Shown piece by piece: positions 26,447 through 35,839 of a stretch of 64,000 nt of DNA. Each line of letters opens with the position of its first letter. Position 1 is the first letter of the stretch. The position numbers and the translations under genes are program-made. Source of the stretch: Sediminicola luteus (GTDB lineage: Bacteria > Bacteroidota > Bacteroidia > Flavobacteriales > Flavobacteriaceae); assembly GCF_002514735.1 (NCBI RefSeq), contig NZ_NBWU01000005.1:124001-188000 (forward strand). Reading direction: 5' to 3'. The notes under the pieces were generated by a model. That model was not told the origin of the DNA. It saw only the letters and a program-made list of their open reading frames with translations, and searched no databases.

Positions 26447-26596
26447 TGTTTTGAAATCCGAGAAAAATCAAGGCAGCTATTTTTGTTCCTGTTTAGGCAA
26501 ATTTTCTCGGCATAGCCTAAGCTACGGCGATAAAATTTAACAACGACAGGGGCAAAAAGAGCAAGTGGCGTTTTCGGGTTTGAAAATGGAAGGAGT
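26447..26596. repeat. imperfect inverted-repeat element between the carbonic anhydrase gene and fabD
   Basis: The outer ends are related as inverted arms: TTTTGAAATCCGAGAAAA at the left, and at the right a stretch that reads TTTTCAAACCCGAAAA on the other strand. The interior codes for nothing convincing. An exact TAnnTTTG match (26478-26485) lies inside on the plus strand, 126 bp before fabD. I suspect a multi-copy element, but no second copy is in this window. Confidence 0.4.
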
Positions 26597-26611
26597 ATTA
26601 AATAGCAACAC

Positions 26612-27496
26612 ATGAAAGCATATATATTTCCAGGTCAAGGGGCCCAGTTTGAAGGTATGGGTCTTGATTTGTATGAAAAATTCCCATTGGCCCAAGAACT
26701 TTTCGAAGAAGCCAATGAAATCCTTGGTTTTTCCATTACCGATATCATGTTCGAAGGATCGGCCGAGGAGTTAAAGCAGACCAAAGTTACACAGCCGGCC
26801 ATTTTCTTACATTCGGTTATTTTGGGCAAGGCCATGGGCGATGCTTTTAAACCGGATATGGTGGCAGGGCATTCCCTAGGGGAATTTTCGGCATTAGTGG
26901 CTAATGGTACGCTAGATTTTAAAGATGGCTTGTCTTTGGTTTCGCAGCGGGCACAGGCCATGCAAAAAGCCTGTGAATTGCAACCTAGTACCATGGCTGC
27001 TGTATTGGGTCTGGAGGATAAAGTAGTGGAAGATCTTTGCGCCCAAACCGATGGTGTGGTGGTGGCTGCCAACTATAATTGCCCGGGACAATTAGTGATA
27101 TCTGGTGAGGTGCCTGCCGTAGAGGCCGCCTGTGAAAAGATGAAGGAAGCCGGTGCCAAAAGGGCCCTGGTCTTACCTGTGGGAGGTGCGTTCCATTCCC
27201 CATTAATGGAGCCGGCGCGGGAACAATTGGCCGCGGCCATAGAAACTACCCAATTCCATACACCAAATTGCCCTATATATCAAAATGTAACGGCTAGTGC
27301 GGTTACCGATGCGGCTTCTATCAAACAGAATTTGATAACTCAATTAACGGCTCCAGTACGGTGGACCCAAAGCATGCAGCAAATGATCGTCGATGGTGCT
27401 ACCGAGTTCATTGAAGTAGGACCGGGCAAGGTATTGCAAGGTCTTATGCGAAAGATAGACCGTAGTGTTGTAGCGGCTTCTGGTACAGTGGACTAA
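26612..27496 (+). CDS. fabD: malonyl-CoA:ACP transacylase
   Basis: A 294-residue cytoplasmic enzyme that moves malonyl from CoA to acyl carrier protein for fatty acid synthesis. The start KAYIFPGQGAQFEGMG and the nucleophile S88 in GHSLGEFSAL are diagnostic; the active-site His region is GGAFHSPLM. The C-terminus has FIEVGPGKVLQGLM. Length is normal for FabD. It stands alone, apart from other fab genes, with a strong terminator behind it. The likely promoter is inside the upstream repeat element or nearby. Confidence 0.96.
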   Translation: MKAYIFPGQGAQFEGMGLDLYEKFPLAQELFEEANEILGFSITDIMFEGSAEELKQTKVTQPAIFLHSVILGKAMGDAFKPDMVAGHSLGEFSALVANGTLDFKDGLSLVSQRAQAMQKACELQPSTMAAVLGLEDKVVEDLCAQTDGVVVAANYNCPGQLVISGEVPAVEAACEKMKEAGAKRALVLPVGGAFHSPLMEPAREQLAAAIETTQFHTPNCPIYQNVTASAVTDAASIKQNLITQLTAPVRWTQSMQQMIVDGATEFIEVGPGKVLQGLMRKIDRSVVAASGTVD

Positions 27497-27518
27497 GGAT
27501 GGGTATGTAGTTCATCCT

Positions 27519-27565
27519 AAAAAAGATGCGTTAGGCTGTTAATAGTTTGATGCATCTTTTTTTTT
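27519..27565 (+). terminator. rho-independent terminator after fabD
   Basis: Perfect 11-bp arms (AAAAAAGATGC and GCATCTTTTTT) around a 22-nt spacer, with the T run continuing to 27565. Confidence 0.75.
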
Positions 27566-27632
27566 CCTATTATTGGGCTCCCAAATGCCCCCGACCTACC
27601 TTTTGGATTGCTTGGCATTTCAGGACTATGAA

Positions 27633-30600
27633 ATGAAAATTATGGTAATCAATACTACAGTCGTCAGATTCGATTATATAGCCAACCTTAAATACCTAGG
27701 TTGTTTTTTACTCTTCTTTTTGGGATTGACCGGTGTTTTTGGGCAAACCCTGACAATTTCAGATCCTTCGGCAAATGAAGATGATGGGCCTGTAACGGTT
27801 AATGTTACCTTGGATCAAATTGTACCCGGAGGATTTGAAGTAGAGATAATTACTACTGATGGCACAGCGACAACTGCTAATAATGATTACAACAGTATTG
27901 CATTAAACGGTCCTAGTTCAGTGACACTGAATTTTGTTGGGAATTTGAATGAGGTTCAGTCTTTTCAGGTTGAGCCTATTAGTGATGTGGTAATTGAGCC
28001 GGATGAAACTTTTACGGTAAGTGTTGGAGATATTTCCGTTGTTGGGATAGATACTACTGATACAGGAGTAATTACTATTCAGAACGATGATAGTTGTCAA
28101 GGTGGTACTTCTGCACCAACCATTAATGGCGATCCAACAGTTTTTTGTGATGTGATTAGTAAAGACCTTGACGATTATGTTACGGGTACTGATCCTGTAG
28201 GTAGCATCCTTACTTGGAGTACTAACAATGACCCACTGGTTACCGGGGCCCACTTGGGGAACAGTACGGTTACCGCCACGGGAACCTATTATGGCTTTTA
28301 TTGGGATGCAACCAATAGTTGTGCGAGTCCGACGGTGGACGTGACCTTGACGCAAAACAATACGCCAAGTGCTGGGGTGGCTTCTAACACAACGGCATGT
28401 AATGCGGGAGGAACGCCTACAAGCATAGATTTGGATGATCGATTGGATGGTAGTCAAGATGTCGGGGTTTGGAGTGTAACGACAGATCCGTCTGGGTCAA
28501 TGACCATTGGGGTTGGAAACGTTCAGGATTTTTCTGGTTTGGCCGCTGGCGATTATGTTTTTACCTATACAACCACCGGAGCTGTAGCTCCTTGTACCAA
28601 TGCAACATCGCAAGTAACCATAACTGTTTCTGATTGTTCGCCCCCTTGTAATGCGGGTAGTTCGGCACCAACCATAAATGGGGATCCAACGGTATTTTGT
28701 GATGCATTCAATAAAAATCTAGATGATTATGTTACCAGCGCGACCCCTGGAGGGAGTTTTCTGGCCTGGAGTACGAATCCAGATCCATTGGTTACCTTGG
28801 ACCATACATCGAATACAGTATCCCTACCTGGTACATATTATGGTTTTTATTATGATGCCGTAAATACTTGTGCTAGCCCTACCGTTACCATAACATTAAT
28901 TCAAAACAATACGCCAAGCGCTGGAGTGGCAACCAATACTACGGCTTGTAATGCTGGAGGAACACCCACAAGTATAGATTTGGATAATCAATTGGATGGA
29001 AGCCAAGATGCCGGTGTTTGGAGTGTTACGACAGATCCTTCCGGAACCATGACCATTGGAGTTGGGAACCTTCAAGATTTTTCGGGATTGGCCGCCGGTG
29101 ATTATGTGTTTACCTATACTACATCCGGAGCGTTAGCACCCTGTACTAGTGCCACTTCTCAAGTTACAGTAACGGTTTCTGATTGTACTCCTCCATGTAA
29201 CGCGGGTAATACTGCGCCAGTGGTTAATGGAGATTCAACGGTATTTTGTGATGCCATCAATAAAAACTTAGATGACTATGTAACTAGTCCAACTCCTGGT
29301 GGTAGTTCTCTTACCTGGAGTACTAATCCGGATCCTTTAATTACTTTAGATCATACGGCCAATACGGTCACTTTGGCCGGAACTTATTATGGTTTCTATT
29401 ATGATGCCGTAAACACATGTGCGAGTCCGACCGTAACCGTTATTCTTACTCAAAATACAACGCCCACAGTAGATACAACAACACCCGGTTCGGTTTGTGG
29501 ATCGGGCACGGTACAATTGGAGGCCACCGCCTCTAGTGGTACGGCAAGTTTGACCTGGTTCGACCAGGCCGTGGGAGGTTCTTCCGTTGGCACGGGGAGT
29601 CCATTTACGACGCCATCAATTAATACTACGACAACCTATTACGTTGAGGCCTCCGAAGGAGGTTGTACCTCTGCGCGTACTGCTGTTGTGGCCACGGTAA
29701 ATACTGTTCCCACGGTAAATACAACGACACCTGGATCGGTTTGTGGATCGGGTACGGTTCAATTGGAGGCCACAGCCTCTAGTGGTACGGCAAGCTTGAC
29801 CTGGTTCGACCAGGCCGTAGGAGGTTCTTCCGTTGGCACGGGAAATACCTTAACGACGCCATCTTTAAATGCGACTACTACCTATTATGTCGAAGTATCC
29901 GAAAACGGATGTACATCTGGGCGTACAGCTGTTGTTGCTACCGTTTATGCCATACCGACCATAACCGGATTTACAACGAATTCAATTTGTGGCTCTGGTT
30001 CTATAACAATTTCGGCCACCACCTCCAGTGGTGGGGCAACGATTCAATGGTTTGATGCCCTAACGGGTGGCACCCAATTGGGTGTTGGAGCCAACTATAC
30101 CACCCCGGTTATTAATACGACTACGACCTATTTTGTCCAAGCCACGGAAAATGGTTGTACCACTTCAAATAGAACGGCCGTAAATGTCATAGTTAATGAG
30201 GTGCCAACCGTAGATAGCACTACCCCTGATTCCGTTTGTGGTTCAGGAGTTGCCACCTTACAAGCAACCGCTTCTTTTGGCGCCACACTAAATTGGTATG
30301 ACCAAGCTGTTGGTGGGGTAAGTTTAGGTTCAGGAACCTCTTTTGACACGCCGAACTTGACCACTACCACTACTTTTTATGTAGAAGCTTTAAGAAATAG
30401 TTGCGAATCTGTGCGAATTCCTGTGTTGGCTACAGTTGTGCCTTTGCCTGAAATCGATGATACCAACGCCTCCGACCAATGTGGCCCGGGTACCGTTCAG
30501 CTTCAGGCTACAAGTTCCAGTGGGTCTGGCAATTTTATGTGGTATGCCCAAGCAGTAGGGGGTACGGCCATTGCTACGGGCTCTACTTTCGATACCCCAC

Positions 30601-32714
30601 AATTAAATGCCACGACTACGTATTGGGTTGAGGTGGAAGAGAATGGATGTGTGTCTTCTAGAGTTGCCGTAGATGCGGTTATTACCGATCCACCTAATGC
30701 CGGGGCTGCCAATAATACGGTGGCTTGTAGTATTCCGGCCAACGGAACTTCCGTAATAGATTTAGACGGGCAGCTTACTGGGGCCGATGCAGGAACATGG
30801 ACTGTTGGTTCAGGGCCTGGGGCCGTAACCATCAACGCCCAAAATGAGGTTGATTTTAATGGCGCGACCTCCGGAGATTATATTTTTAGATATACCGTTA
30901 GTGGTTCAGGGCCTTGTCCGGATGATTTTGTTGAGGTAACCGTAACCGTTACCGATTGTATCGGGCCTTGTGATTTATTGCAGCCCCCTACTTTAGATGC
31001 AACAGAACCGACTCTTTTCTGTGATACCTTTACCAAGGATTTGAATGATTATATTACGAGTACCGCCCCAGCCAATACCGAATTGGTGTGGAGTGTTAAT
31101 GATGATCCATTAGTTACCGATGCCCATCTTGAGAATACCGTAGTCACTATTCCACGGAATTATTACGCTTTTTATTATAATGAAACCGAAGGATGTGCCG
31201 GGCCTGTTTTAGAACTGGAAATCGTTCAGATTACCTCACCCGAAATAGTAACTACCACCGGAGATACCCGTTGTGGTACTGGCGATGTGGTGTTAACGGC
31301 CAGCTCCAATAGGGGGAGTATCAATTGGTATAGTAGTGAGACCGGTGGAACCTCCTTGTTTACAGGGCCTGAGTTTACCGCTTTTAATATCACGGAAACC
31401 ACGGTTTTCTATGTAGAGGCTAATGTAGATAATTGTACCTCGGAGCGTGTTCCTGTAACCGCTACCGTTTTAATTGCACCCACTGCAGGTACGCCATCTA
31501 ATGGGCAAGCTTGTAGTACGGCTGAACTAGGGAACAATACGGTAGATTTAGACGATTTGTTGGCAGGTGCCGATACGGGCACTTGGGCAGTTACCACCGA
31601 CCCTTCCGGCAGTATGGTCATTGGTGCCGATAATATTCAAGATTTTACCGATTTACCTTCGGGAGACTATGTATTCACATTCACCACCAATACCGCAGTA
31701 GCCCCTTGTACCGATAGCTCAGAATCTGTAACGGTTACCGTTACCGACTGTTTGGTAGATTCCGATAGCGATGGACTCTTTGATCATATAGAGGCCAATT
31801 TAGGAACCGACCCTAACAATAACGATTCCGATGCCGATGGTATTCTCGATGGTATTGAAGTAGGGGATGATACCAATAATCCCTTAGATAGCGATGAAGA
31901 TGGTATTATCGATGCCTTGGACAGCAATATTGCCGATAGTGATAATGATGATGTAGTAGATCAAGAAGACCCCGCCAACGATAACCCTTGTTTGCCCAAT
32001 CCGCGTCATCCGAATTGTCCACAAGAACCAATCGATTTAGAGGTATTAAAAGAAGTGGATGAAGTAAGACCGCTTGTTGGGGCCGAAGTGGTATTTACCG
32101 TTACGGTTACCAATTTAGAAACGGAAACCACAGTAGAAACCATAACGCTACGTGACCCTATTTCAACGGCCCAAGGTTTCGAATTTATTGAAGCCACCGA
32201 ATCTACGGGGGTTTATGATCCCGTATCGGGCGATTGGTTAATAGATGCCCTGGCCGCTGGCGAAAATGCCACCTTGACCGTAAGGGTTCGGATTTTGGAA
32301 TCGGGCACCTATATAAACCGGGTCGAATGGATAGATAGTTTCCCCTTGGATGAGACTACAGCTAATAATGTAGCAGAAGTTATCTTGGATGTGAGAAGAC
32401 GGACCGAAGCCGTATGCGGCGCCCTATTTAATCAGTTTAGCCCGGATGGAAACGGTGTTAACGACTTTTTGGTCGTGAATTGTATAGAGAATTTCCCCAA
32501 TAACTCCCTGACCATTTTTGATCGTTACGGAAACGAGGTATTTGCGGCCCAAGGCTATGACAATAGCTGGGACGGTACCGGTGATAACGGTGAATTACCC
32601 AAGGGAACTTACTTTTATATTTTGGATTTAGGCGAGCCGTTAAATACCGATGGCCCCAATGGCACGACCATCGTCGGAGGGTTGTCTAAAGGTTGGATCC
32701 AAATTATCAGATAA
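27633..32714 (+). CDS. giant secreted adhesin, T9SS substrate with CHU_C-type C-terminal domain
   Basis: A 1693-residue surface protein. After a signal peptide (GCFLLFFLGLTGVFGQ) comes a Calx-beta domain (about 38-152), then three repeats of about 183 residues starting near 155, 339 and 522 (NGDPTVFCD, LDDYVT, GTYYGFY). About six Ig-like repeats of some 82 residues follow (SVCGSGTVQLEATASSG), then another long-repeat copy, a thrombospondin-type-3 calcium stretch (about 1375-1450, DSDSDGLFD), a DUF11 domain (from about 1465) and the gliding-motility-type C-terminal sorting domain (from about 1594, NQFSPDGNGVNDFLVV). Start 27633 gives the signal peptide; 27642 is also possible. The PorP/SprF gene begins at its stop codon. 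Confidence 0.92.
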   Translation: MKIMVINTTVVRFDYIANLKYLGCFLLFFLGLTGVFGQTLTISDPSANEDDGPVTVNVTLDQIVPGGFEVEIITTDGTATTANNDYNSIALNGPSSVTLNFVGNLNEVQSFQVEPISDVVIEPDETFTVSVGDISVVGIDTTDTGVITIQNDDSCQGGTSAPTINGDPTVFCDVISKDLDDYVTGTDPVGSILTWSTNNDPLVTGAHLGNSTVTATGTYYGFYWDATNSCASPTVDVTLTQNNTPSAGVASNTTACNAGGTPTSIDLDDRLDGSQDVGVWSVTTDPSGSMTIGVGNVQDFSGLAAGDYVFTYTTTGAVAPCTNATSQVTITVSDCSPPCNAGSSAPTINGDPTVFCDAFNKNLDDYVTSATPGGSFLAWSTNPDPLVTLDHTSNTVSLPGTYYGFYYDAVNTCASPTVTITLIQNNTPSAGVATNTTACNAGGTPTSIDLDNQLDGSQDAGVWSVTTDPSGTMTIGVGNLQDFSGLAAGDYVFTYTTSGALAPCTSATSQVTVTVSDCTPPCNAGNTAPVVNGDSTVFCDAINKNLDDYVTSPTPGGSSLTWSTNPDPLITLDHTANTVTLAGTYYGFYYDAVNTCASPTVTVILTQNTTPTVDTTTPGSVCGSGTVQLEATASSGTASLTWFDQAVGGSSVGTGSPFTTPSINTTTTYYVEASEGGCTSARTAVVATVNTVPTVNTTTPGSVCGSGTVQLEATASSGTASLTWFDQAVGGSSVGTGNTLTTPSLNATTTYYVEVSENGCTSGRTAVVATVYAIPTITGFTTNSICGSGSITISATTSSGGATIQWFDALTGGTQLGVGANYTTPVINTTTTYFVQATENGCTTSNRTAVNVIVNEVPTVDSTTPDSVCGSGVATLQATASFGATLNWYDQAVGGVSLGSGTSFDTPNLTTTTTFYVEALRNSCESVRIPVLATVVPLPEIDDTNASDQCGPGTVQLQATSSSGSGNFMWYAQAVGGTAIATGSTFDTPQLNATTTYWVEVEENGCVSSRVAVDAVITDPPNAGAANNTVACSIPANGTSVIDLDGQLTGADAGTWTVGSGPGAVTINAQNEVDFNGATSGDYIFRYTVSGSGPCPDDFVEVTVTVTDCIGPCDLLQPPTLDATEPTLFCDTFTKDLNDYITSTAPANTELVWSVNDDPLVTDAHLENTVVTIPRNYYAFYYNETEGCAGPVLELEIVQITSPEIVTTTGDTRCGTGDVVLTASSNRGSINWYSSETGGTSLFTGPEFTAFNITETTVFYVEANVDNCTSERVPVTATVLIAPTAGTPSNGQACSTAELGNNTVDLDDLLAGADTGTWAVTTDPSGSMVIGADNIQDFTDLPSGDYVFTFTTNTAVAPCTDSSESVTVTVTDCLVDSDSDGLFDHIEANLGTDPNNNDSDADGILDGIEVGDDTNNPLDSDEDGIIDALDSNIADSDNDDVVDQEDPANDNPCLPNPRHPNCPQEPIDLEVLKEVDEVRPLVGAEVVFTVTVTNLETETTVETITLRDPISTAQGFEFIEATESTGVYDPVSGDWLIDALAAGENATLTVRVRILESGTYINRVEWIDSFPLDETTANNVAEVILDVRRRTEAVCGALFNQFSPDGNGVNDFLVVNCIENFPNNSLTIFDRYGNEVFAAQGYDNSWDGTGDNGELPKGTYFYILDLGEPLNTDGPNGTTIVGGLSKGWIQIIR

Positions 32715-33694
32715 TGCACGCTATGGATAATAGAATAAACCAATATACATTGAAAAGCTGTTTCTTTCTGCTTCTGGCCATGGGACTTGTATGGCAGGTA
32801 CAAGCCCAAAAAGAGCCACAGTATACCCAGTATATGTACAATATCGGGAGTTTTAACCCAGCTTATGTAGGCACGGTTGAAACCCCTGAGATCATTGGGC
32901 TCTATAGGGCACAATGGATAGACATAGAAGGTGCTCCCCGTACCATACGTGTCGGGGCCAATTTACCCATGAAAAATGAAAAACATGGCTTGGGTATCAA
33001 TATCGTTAACGATCAATTGGGACCGTCGACACAAACCTTTATCGATGCCTCCTATTCCTTTCAAATCAAACTGGACGAAGCCGTAAAACTCTCTTTCGGA
33101 ATAGATGCCGGGGGCTCTATGCTCAATGTCGATTATTCCAAAGGACTGTTCGAAGTCTCTGGTGAGGTGGAGAACGTCAATAAATTCTACCCTACCGTAG
33201 GAGCCGGTACTTTTTTATATAGCGATAAATGGTATGTCGGGATTTCGGCACCGAATTTCTTGACCAACGGGCTTTATGACGAGGAGGTGGCCAAGGTAAT
33301 CGAAGAGAAGATTCAACTGAATTTTATAGCAGGATACGTATTCGACCTCTCGGAAAACTTGGAATTTAAACCGGCGGCTTTGCTCAACACACTATCCGGT
33401 GCGCCTTTAAACTTGAACCTTTCGGCCAATTTTAGGTATGCCCGGCAATTTACCCTTGGGGTTGGCTATCATGTAGATAATGCCATAAGTGGTTTAGCTG
33501 GTTTTCAATTGGCGCCTTCCACCTTTGTGGGTTATGCCTATGATTATAATACCAATAACCTGGCCGATTACAATAACGGCTCTCACGAAATCATCCTGAA
33601 ATTCTATCTCGGTAAAAAAGGATCGAGCACCAAGAAAAAAGGAGGCAAGGATAAGAATAAGATAAAACAAATCGATACACCCCGATTCTTTTGA
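32714..33694 (+). CDS. PorP/SprF family T9SS membrane protein, partner of the adhesin
   Basis: A 326-residue outer-membrane beta-barrel protein with a signal peptide ending QVQAQ and the family start EPQYTQYMYNIGSFNPAYVG, then GLYRAQWIDIEGAP. SprF-like proteins are needed to export the adjacent SprB-like adhesins with type B C-terminal domains. The start overlaps the adhesin stop by 1 bp (TAATG); ATG 32723 is an alternative. It ends in a Lys-rich tail. The operon order adhesin, PorP/SprF, OmpA is a recurrent Flavobacteriia unit. Confidence 0.92.
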   Translation: MHAMDNRINQYTLKSCFFLLLAMGLVWQVQAQKEPQYTQYMYNIGSFNPAYVGTVETPEIIGLYRAQWIDIEGAPRTIRVGANLPMKNEKHGLGINIVNDQLGPSTQTFIDASYSFQIKLDEAVKLSFGIDAGGSMLNVDYSKGLFEVSGEVENVNKFYPTVGAGTFLYSDKWYVGISAPNFLTNGLYDEEVAKVIEEKIQLNFIAGYVFDLSENLEFKPAALLNTLSGAPLNLNLSANFRYARQFTLGVGYHVDNAISGLAGFQLAPSTFVGYAYDYNTNNLADYNNGSHEIILKFYLGKKGSSTKKKGGKDKNKIKQIDTPRFF

Positions 33695-33708
33695 TTAATT
33701 TAAGCCAT

Positions 33709-35637
33709 ATGCGACTACCAAAAATATCGTTACTTATCTGTTTAGTGGGGACCATGGCCTTCGCCCAAGAATCGAAAGCCGATAAACTGTTTTTTGGCTA
33801 TAATTATGCAGAGGCCATTGCCGAGTATAAAAAAGAAGCCCAGAAGAATGCCTTGACACACGGGCAACAGTTAAATTTGGCCGATGCCTATTTTAAGACA
33901 AAAAACTATCCGAAAGCCCTAGAAGGTTATATTGAGGTTAACAAGGTGGATAGTATCATGACCGACCTGCACTTCAATAGAATGTTCAGGGCCATGCAGA
34001 AAACAGGTAATACCGAGCGTATTGCTGCCTTTATCGCTACGCGACCTAGTTTCTCTAAAAGCGAGTGGATCGAGAATTACGATTTTAACCGCGAGCTAAT
34101 GACGGCCGAGGGACAGACCGAACTGGATTATAAATTGTTCAATCTGGATAATAATTCGCCTAATACCGATTTTTCCCCAACCTTTTACGAAGATAAATTG
34201 CTATTCTCCAGCGGTAGGCCTCAAGAGAAACGCGAGCAATATGGGCCGGCACAAGAGGCGTATTTAGATGTCTTTGTGGCCAAGGTGGGTGCTAACGGAA
34301 ATATGCTGGGTGCCCAACCGTTTACAGGATTGGCGCAAACCGCCCACCATAGGTCTACCCCATTCTATTGTAATGAGACCCAAGAATTTTTCTACATACT
34401 ATCTAATGAAGAAGAAGGGGAGTTGCTCTTTGACGATAACGGTAAAAATGCCTTGGCCATAGGTAAAACCGGTGCCGATGGCGATTTTCAATTCCTTTTA
34501 CGCGATTTAAGTACATCTTTTTATTATCCGTATTTCGATGCGGAAAAAGGTAACCTATATTTTGCCGCCAATTTTGAGGGCATGGGCTATGGTGGAACCG
34601 ATATCTATTATGTACGGGTAAATGAAGGACGTATTATGACGGCACCACGTAATTTGGGGCCACGTATTAATTCACCTGGTAATGAGATCGCACCTTATTT
34701 GTTTGAAGGTAGTTTGTACTTCGCTTCCGATATATTCTATGGTTATGGGGGTATGGATATTTACAAATCCAATATACAGGAAAATGAAACCTATAGTACC
34801 CCGATTAATTTAGGAAAGGGTATCAATTCGGAAGAAGACGATTTTGGTTTCATTATCAAAAATTTCGGGGAACAGAGTCTTTTGGGGTATTTGGCCTCTA
34901 ACCGTAAAGGGGGAAAGGGAAAAGATGATATCTATGGTTTTAAGGTAGATGAAAAGCCAGGTATAAAAACCCTTTTGGTGCAAGGTAATGTCAATCGTGA
35001 AAAAGATCAGAGTGGTATTGAGAAGGCCCATATCAAAATTTTTGATGTGAAAGGCAACCTGCTACGCGAAACCTATACCCAGGCCAATGGAACTTTTCAT
35101 ATGGAAATGCCTTGGCAAGATGTCGTTGAGATCAGTGTAGGTAAGCAGGGTTTTTCGAACCAAAAAGGCTATTTTGAAAAGAAAGATTTCGGGAAACAGA
35201 ACAACCTTTTGTTCCAGCCTACTTTGACAGCCATAGAAGATATGGTACATAAGAAGGAAAAACAGACCGTGGTTAAGATGGATCCCTTTTTCTTTAATCG
35301 AGGTTCTTCTAGTCTAACCCCCGAGATTACGACCCAATTGGACAAGGCCGTAAAAGTAGCCAAGTTGTTTCCGGAGGTACAATTGCGTATCGAAACCCAT
35401 ACCGATAGTAGGGGAGGCAGCAGTAGTAATCACCGTGTTTCGCAAAGTAGGGCCAATGCCATAAAGGCCTATATGATCAAAAATGGGGTGCCGGCTTCTA
35501 ATATATTGTACGCCATTGGGTATGGTGAGGACAAATTATTGAATAATTGTTCTAACGGGGTGTATTGTATAGAAATGATGCACCAGAAGAACGACCGCTC
35601 CCTAGTGGTAATCTTGAACTACGATTTGCTGTATTGA
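33709..35637 (+). CDS. OmpA family protein with TPR and PD40 repeats (PorE-like)
   Basis: A 642-residue protein with a signal peptide (cleaved after MAFAQ), a TPR-like segment (about 25-130), WD40-like beta-propeller repeats (about 140-430; LLFSSGRPQE, LYFASDIFYGYGGMDIY), a carboxypeptidase-regulatory-like domain (about 430-510) and an OmpA domain (about 530-642; RIETHTDSRGGSSSNHRVSQ) that binds peptidoglycan. This is the plan of PorE-type T9SS proteins, which anchor the machine to the cell wall. I use ATG 33709 (14 bp after the PorP/SprF stop) because it gives the signal peptide; 33691 overlaps the upstream gene. Confidence 0.92.
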   Translation: MRLPKISLLICLVGTMAFAQESKADKLFFGYNYAEAIAEYKKEAQKNALTHGQQLNLADAYFKTKNYPKALEGYIEVNKVDSIMTDLHFNRMFRAMQKTGNTERIAAFIATRPSFSKSEWIENYDFNRELMTAEGQTELDYKLFNLDNNSPNTDFSPTFYEDKLLFSSGRPQEKREQYGPAQEAYLDVFVAKVGANGNMLGAQPFTGLAQTAHHRSTPFYCNETQEFFYILSNEEEGELLFDDNGKNALAIGKTGADGDFQFLLRDLSTSFYYPYFDAEKGNLYFAANFEGMGYGGTDIYYVRVNEGRIMTAPRNLGPRINSPGNEIAPYLFEGSLYFASDIFYGYGGMDIYKSNIQENETYSTPINLGKGINSEEDDFGFIIKNFGEQSLLGYLASNRKGGKGKDDIYGFKVDEKPGIKTLLVQGNVNREKDQSGIEKAHIKIFDVKGNLLRETYTQANGTFHMEMPWQDVVEISVGKQGFSNQKGYFEKKDFGKQNNLLFQPTLTAIEDMVHKKEKQTVVKMDPFFFNRGSSSLTPEITTQLDKAVKVAKLFPEVQLRIETHTDSRGGSSSNHRVSQSRANAIKAYMIKNGVPASNILYAIGYGEDKLLNNCSNGVYCIEMMHQKNDRSLVVILNYDLLY

Positions 35638-35839
35638 TAAAATCGTAATTTCTCCGGGCATTTATTAGTTAGTTTATCGAATCGGACTTCCGGTTGGTAA
35701 GGGTTCTGTTGATATTGGTCGAATCCATTGCCGGATTCTTGGCTTTCCCTTATATTTAATCCTTCGGGGAATTAGCAAATACTGTTAGGCCGGATTTGGT
35801 GGCTAGGCCTGCCCCTCCAAAACTAAACGATCAAAAACT

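Noticed and set aside
26347-26613. An 88-codon minus-strand ORF in the gap before fabD
   Set aside because: It runs through the inverted-repeat element, has no domain, and overlaps the carbonic anhydrase 3' end.
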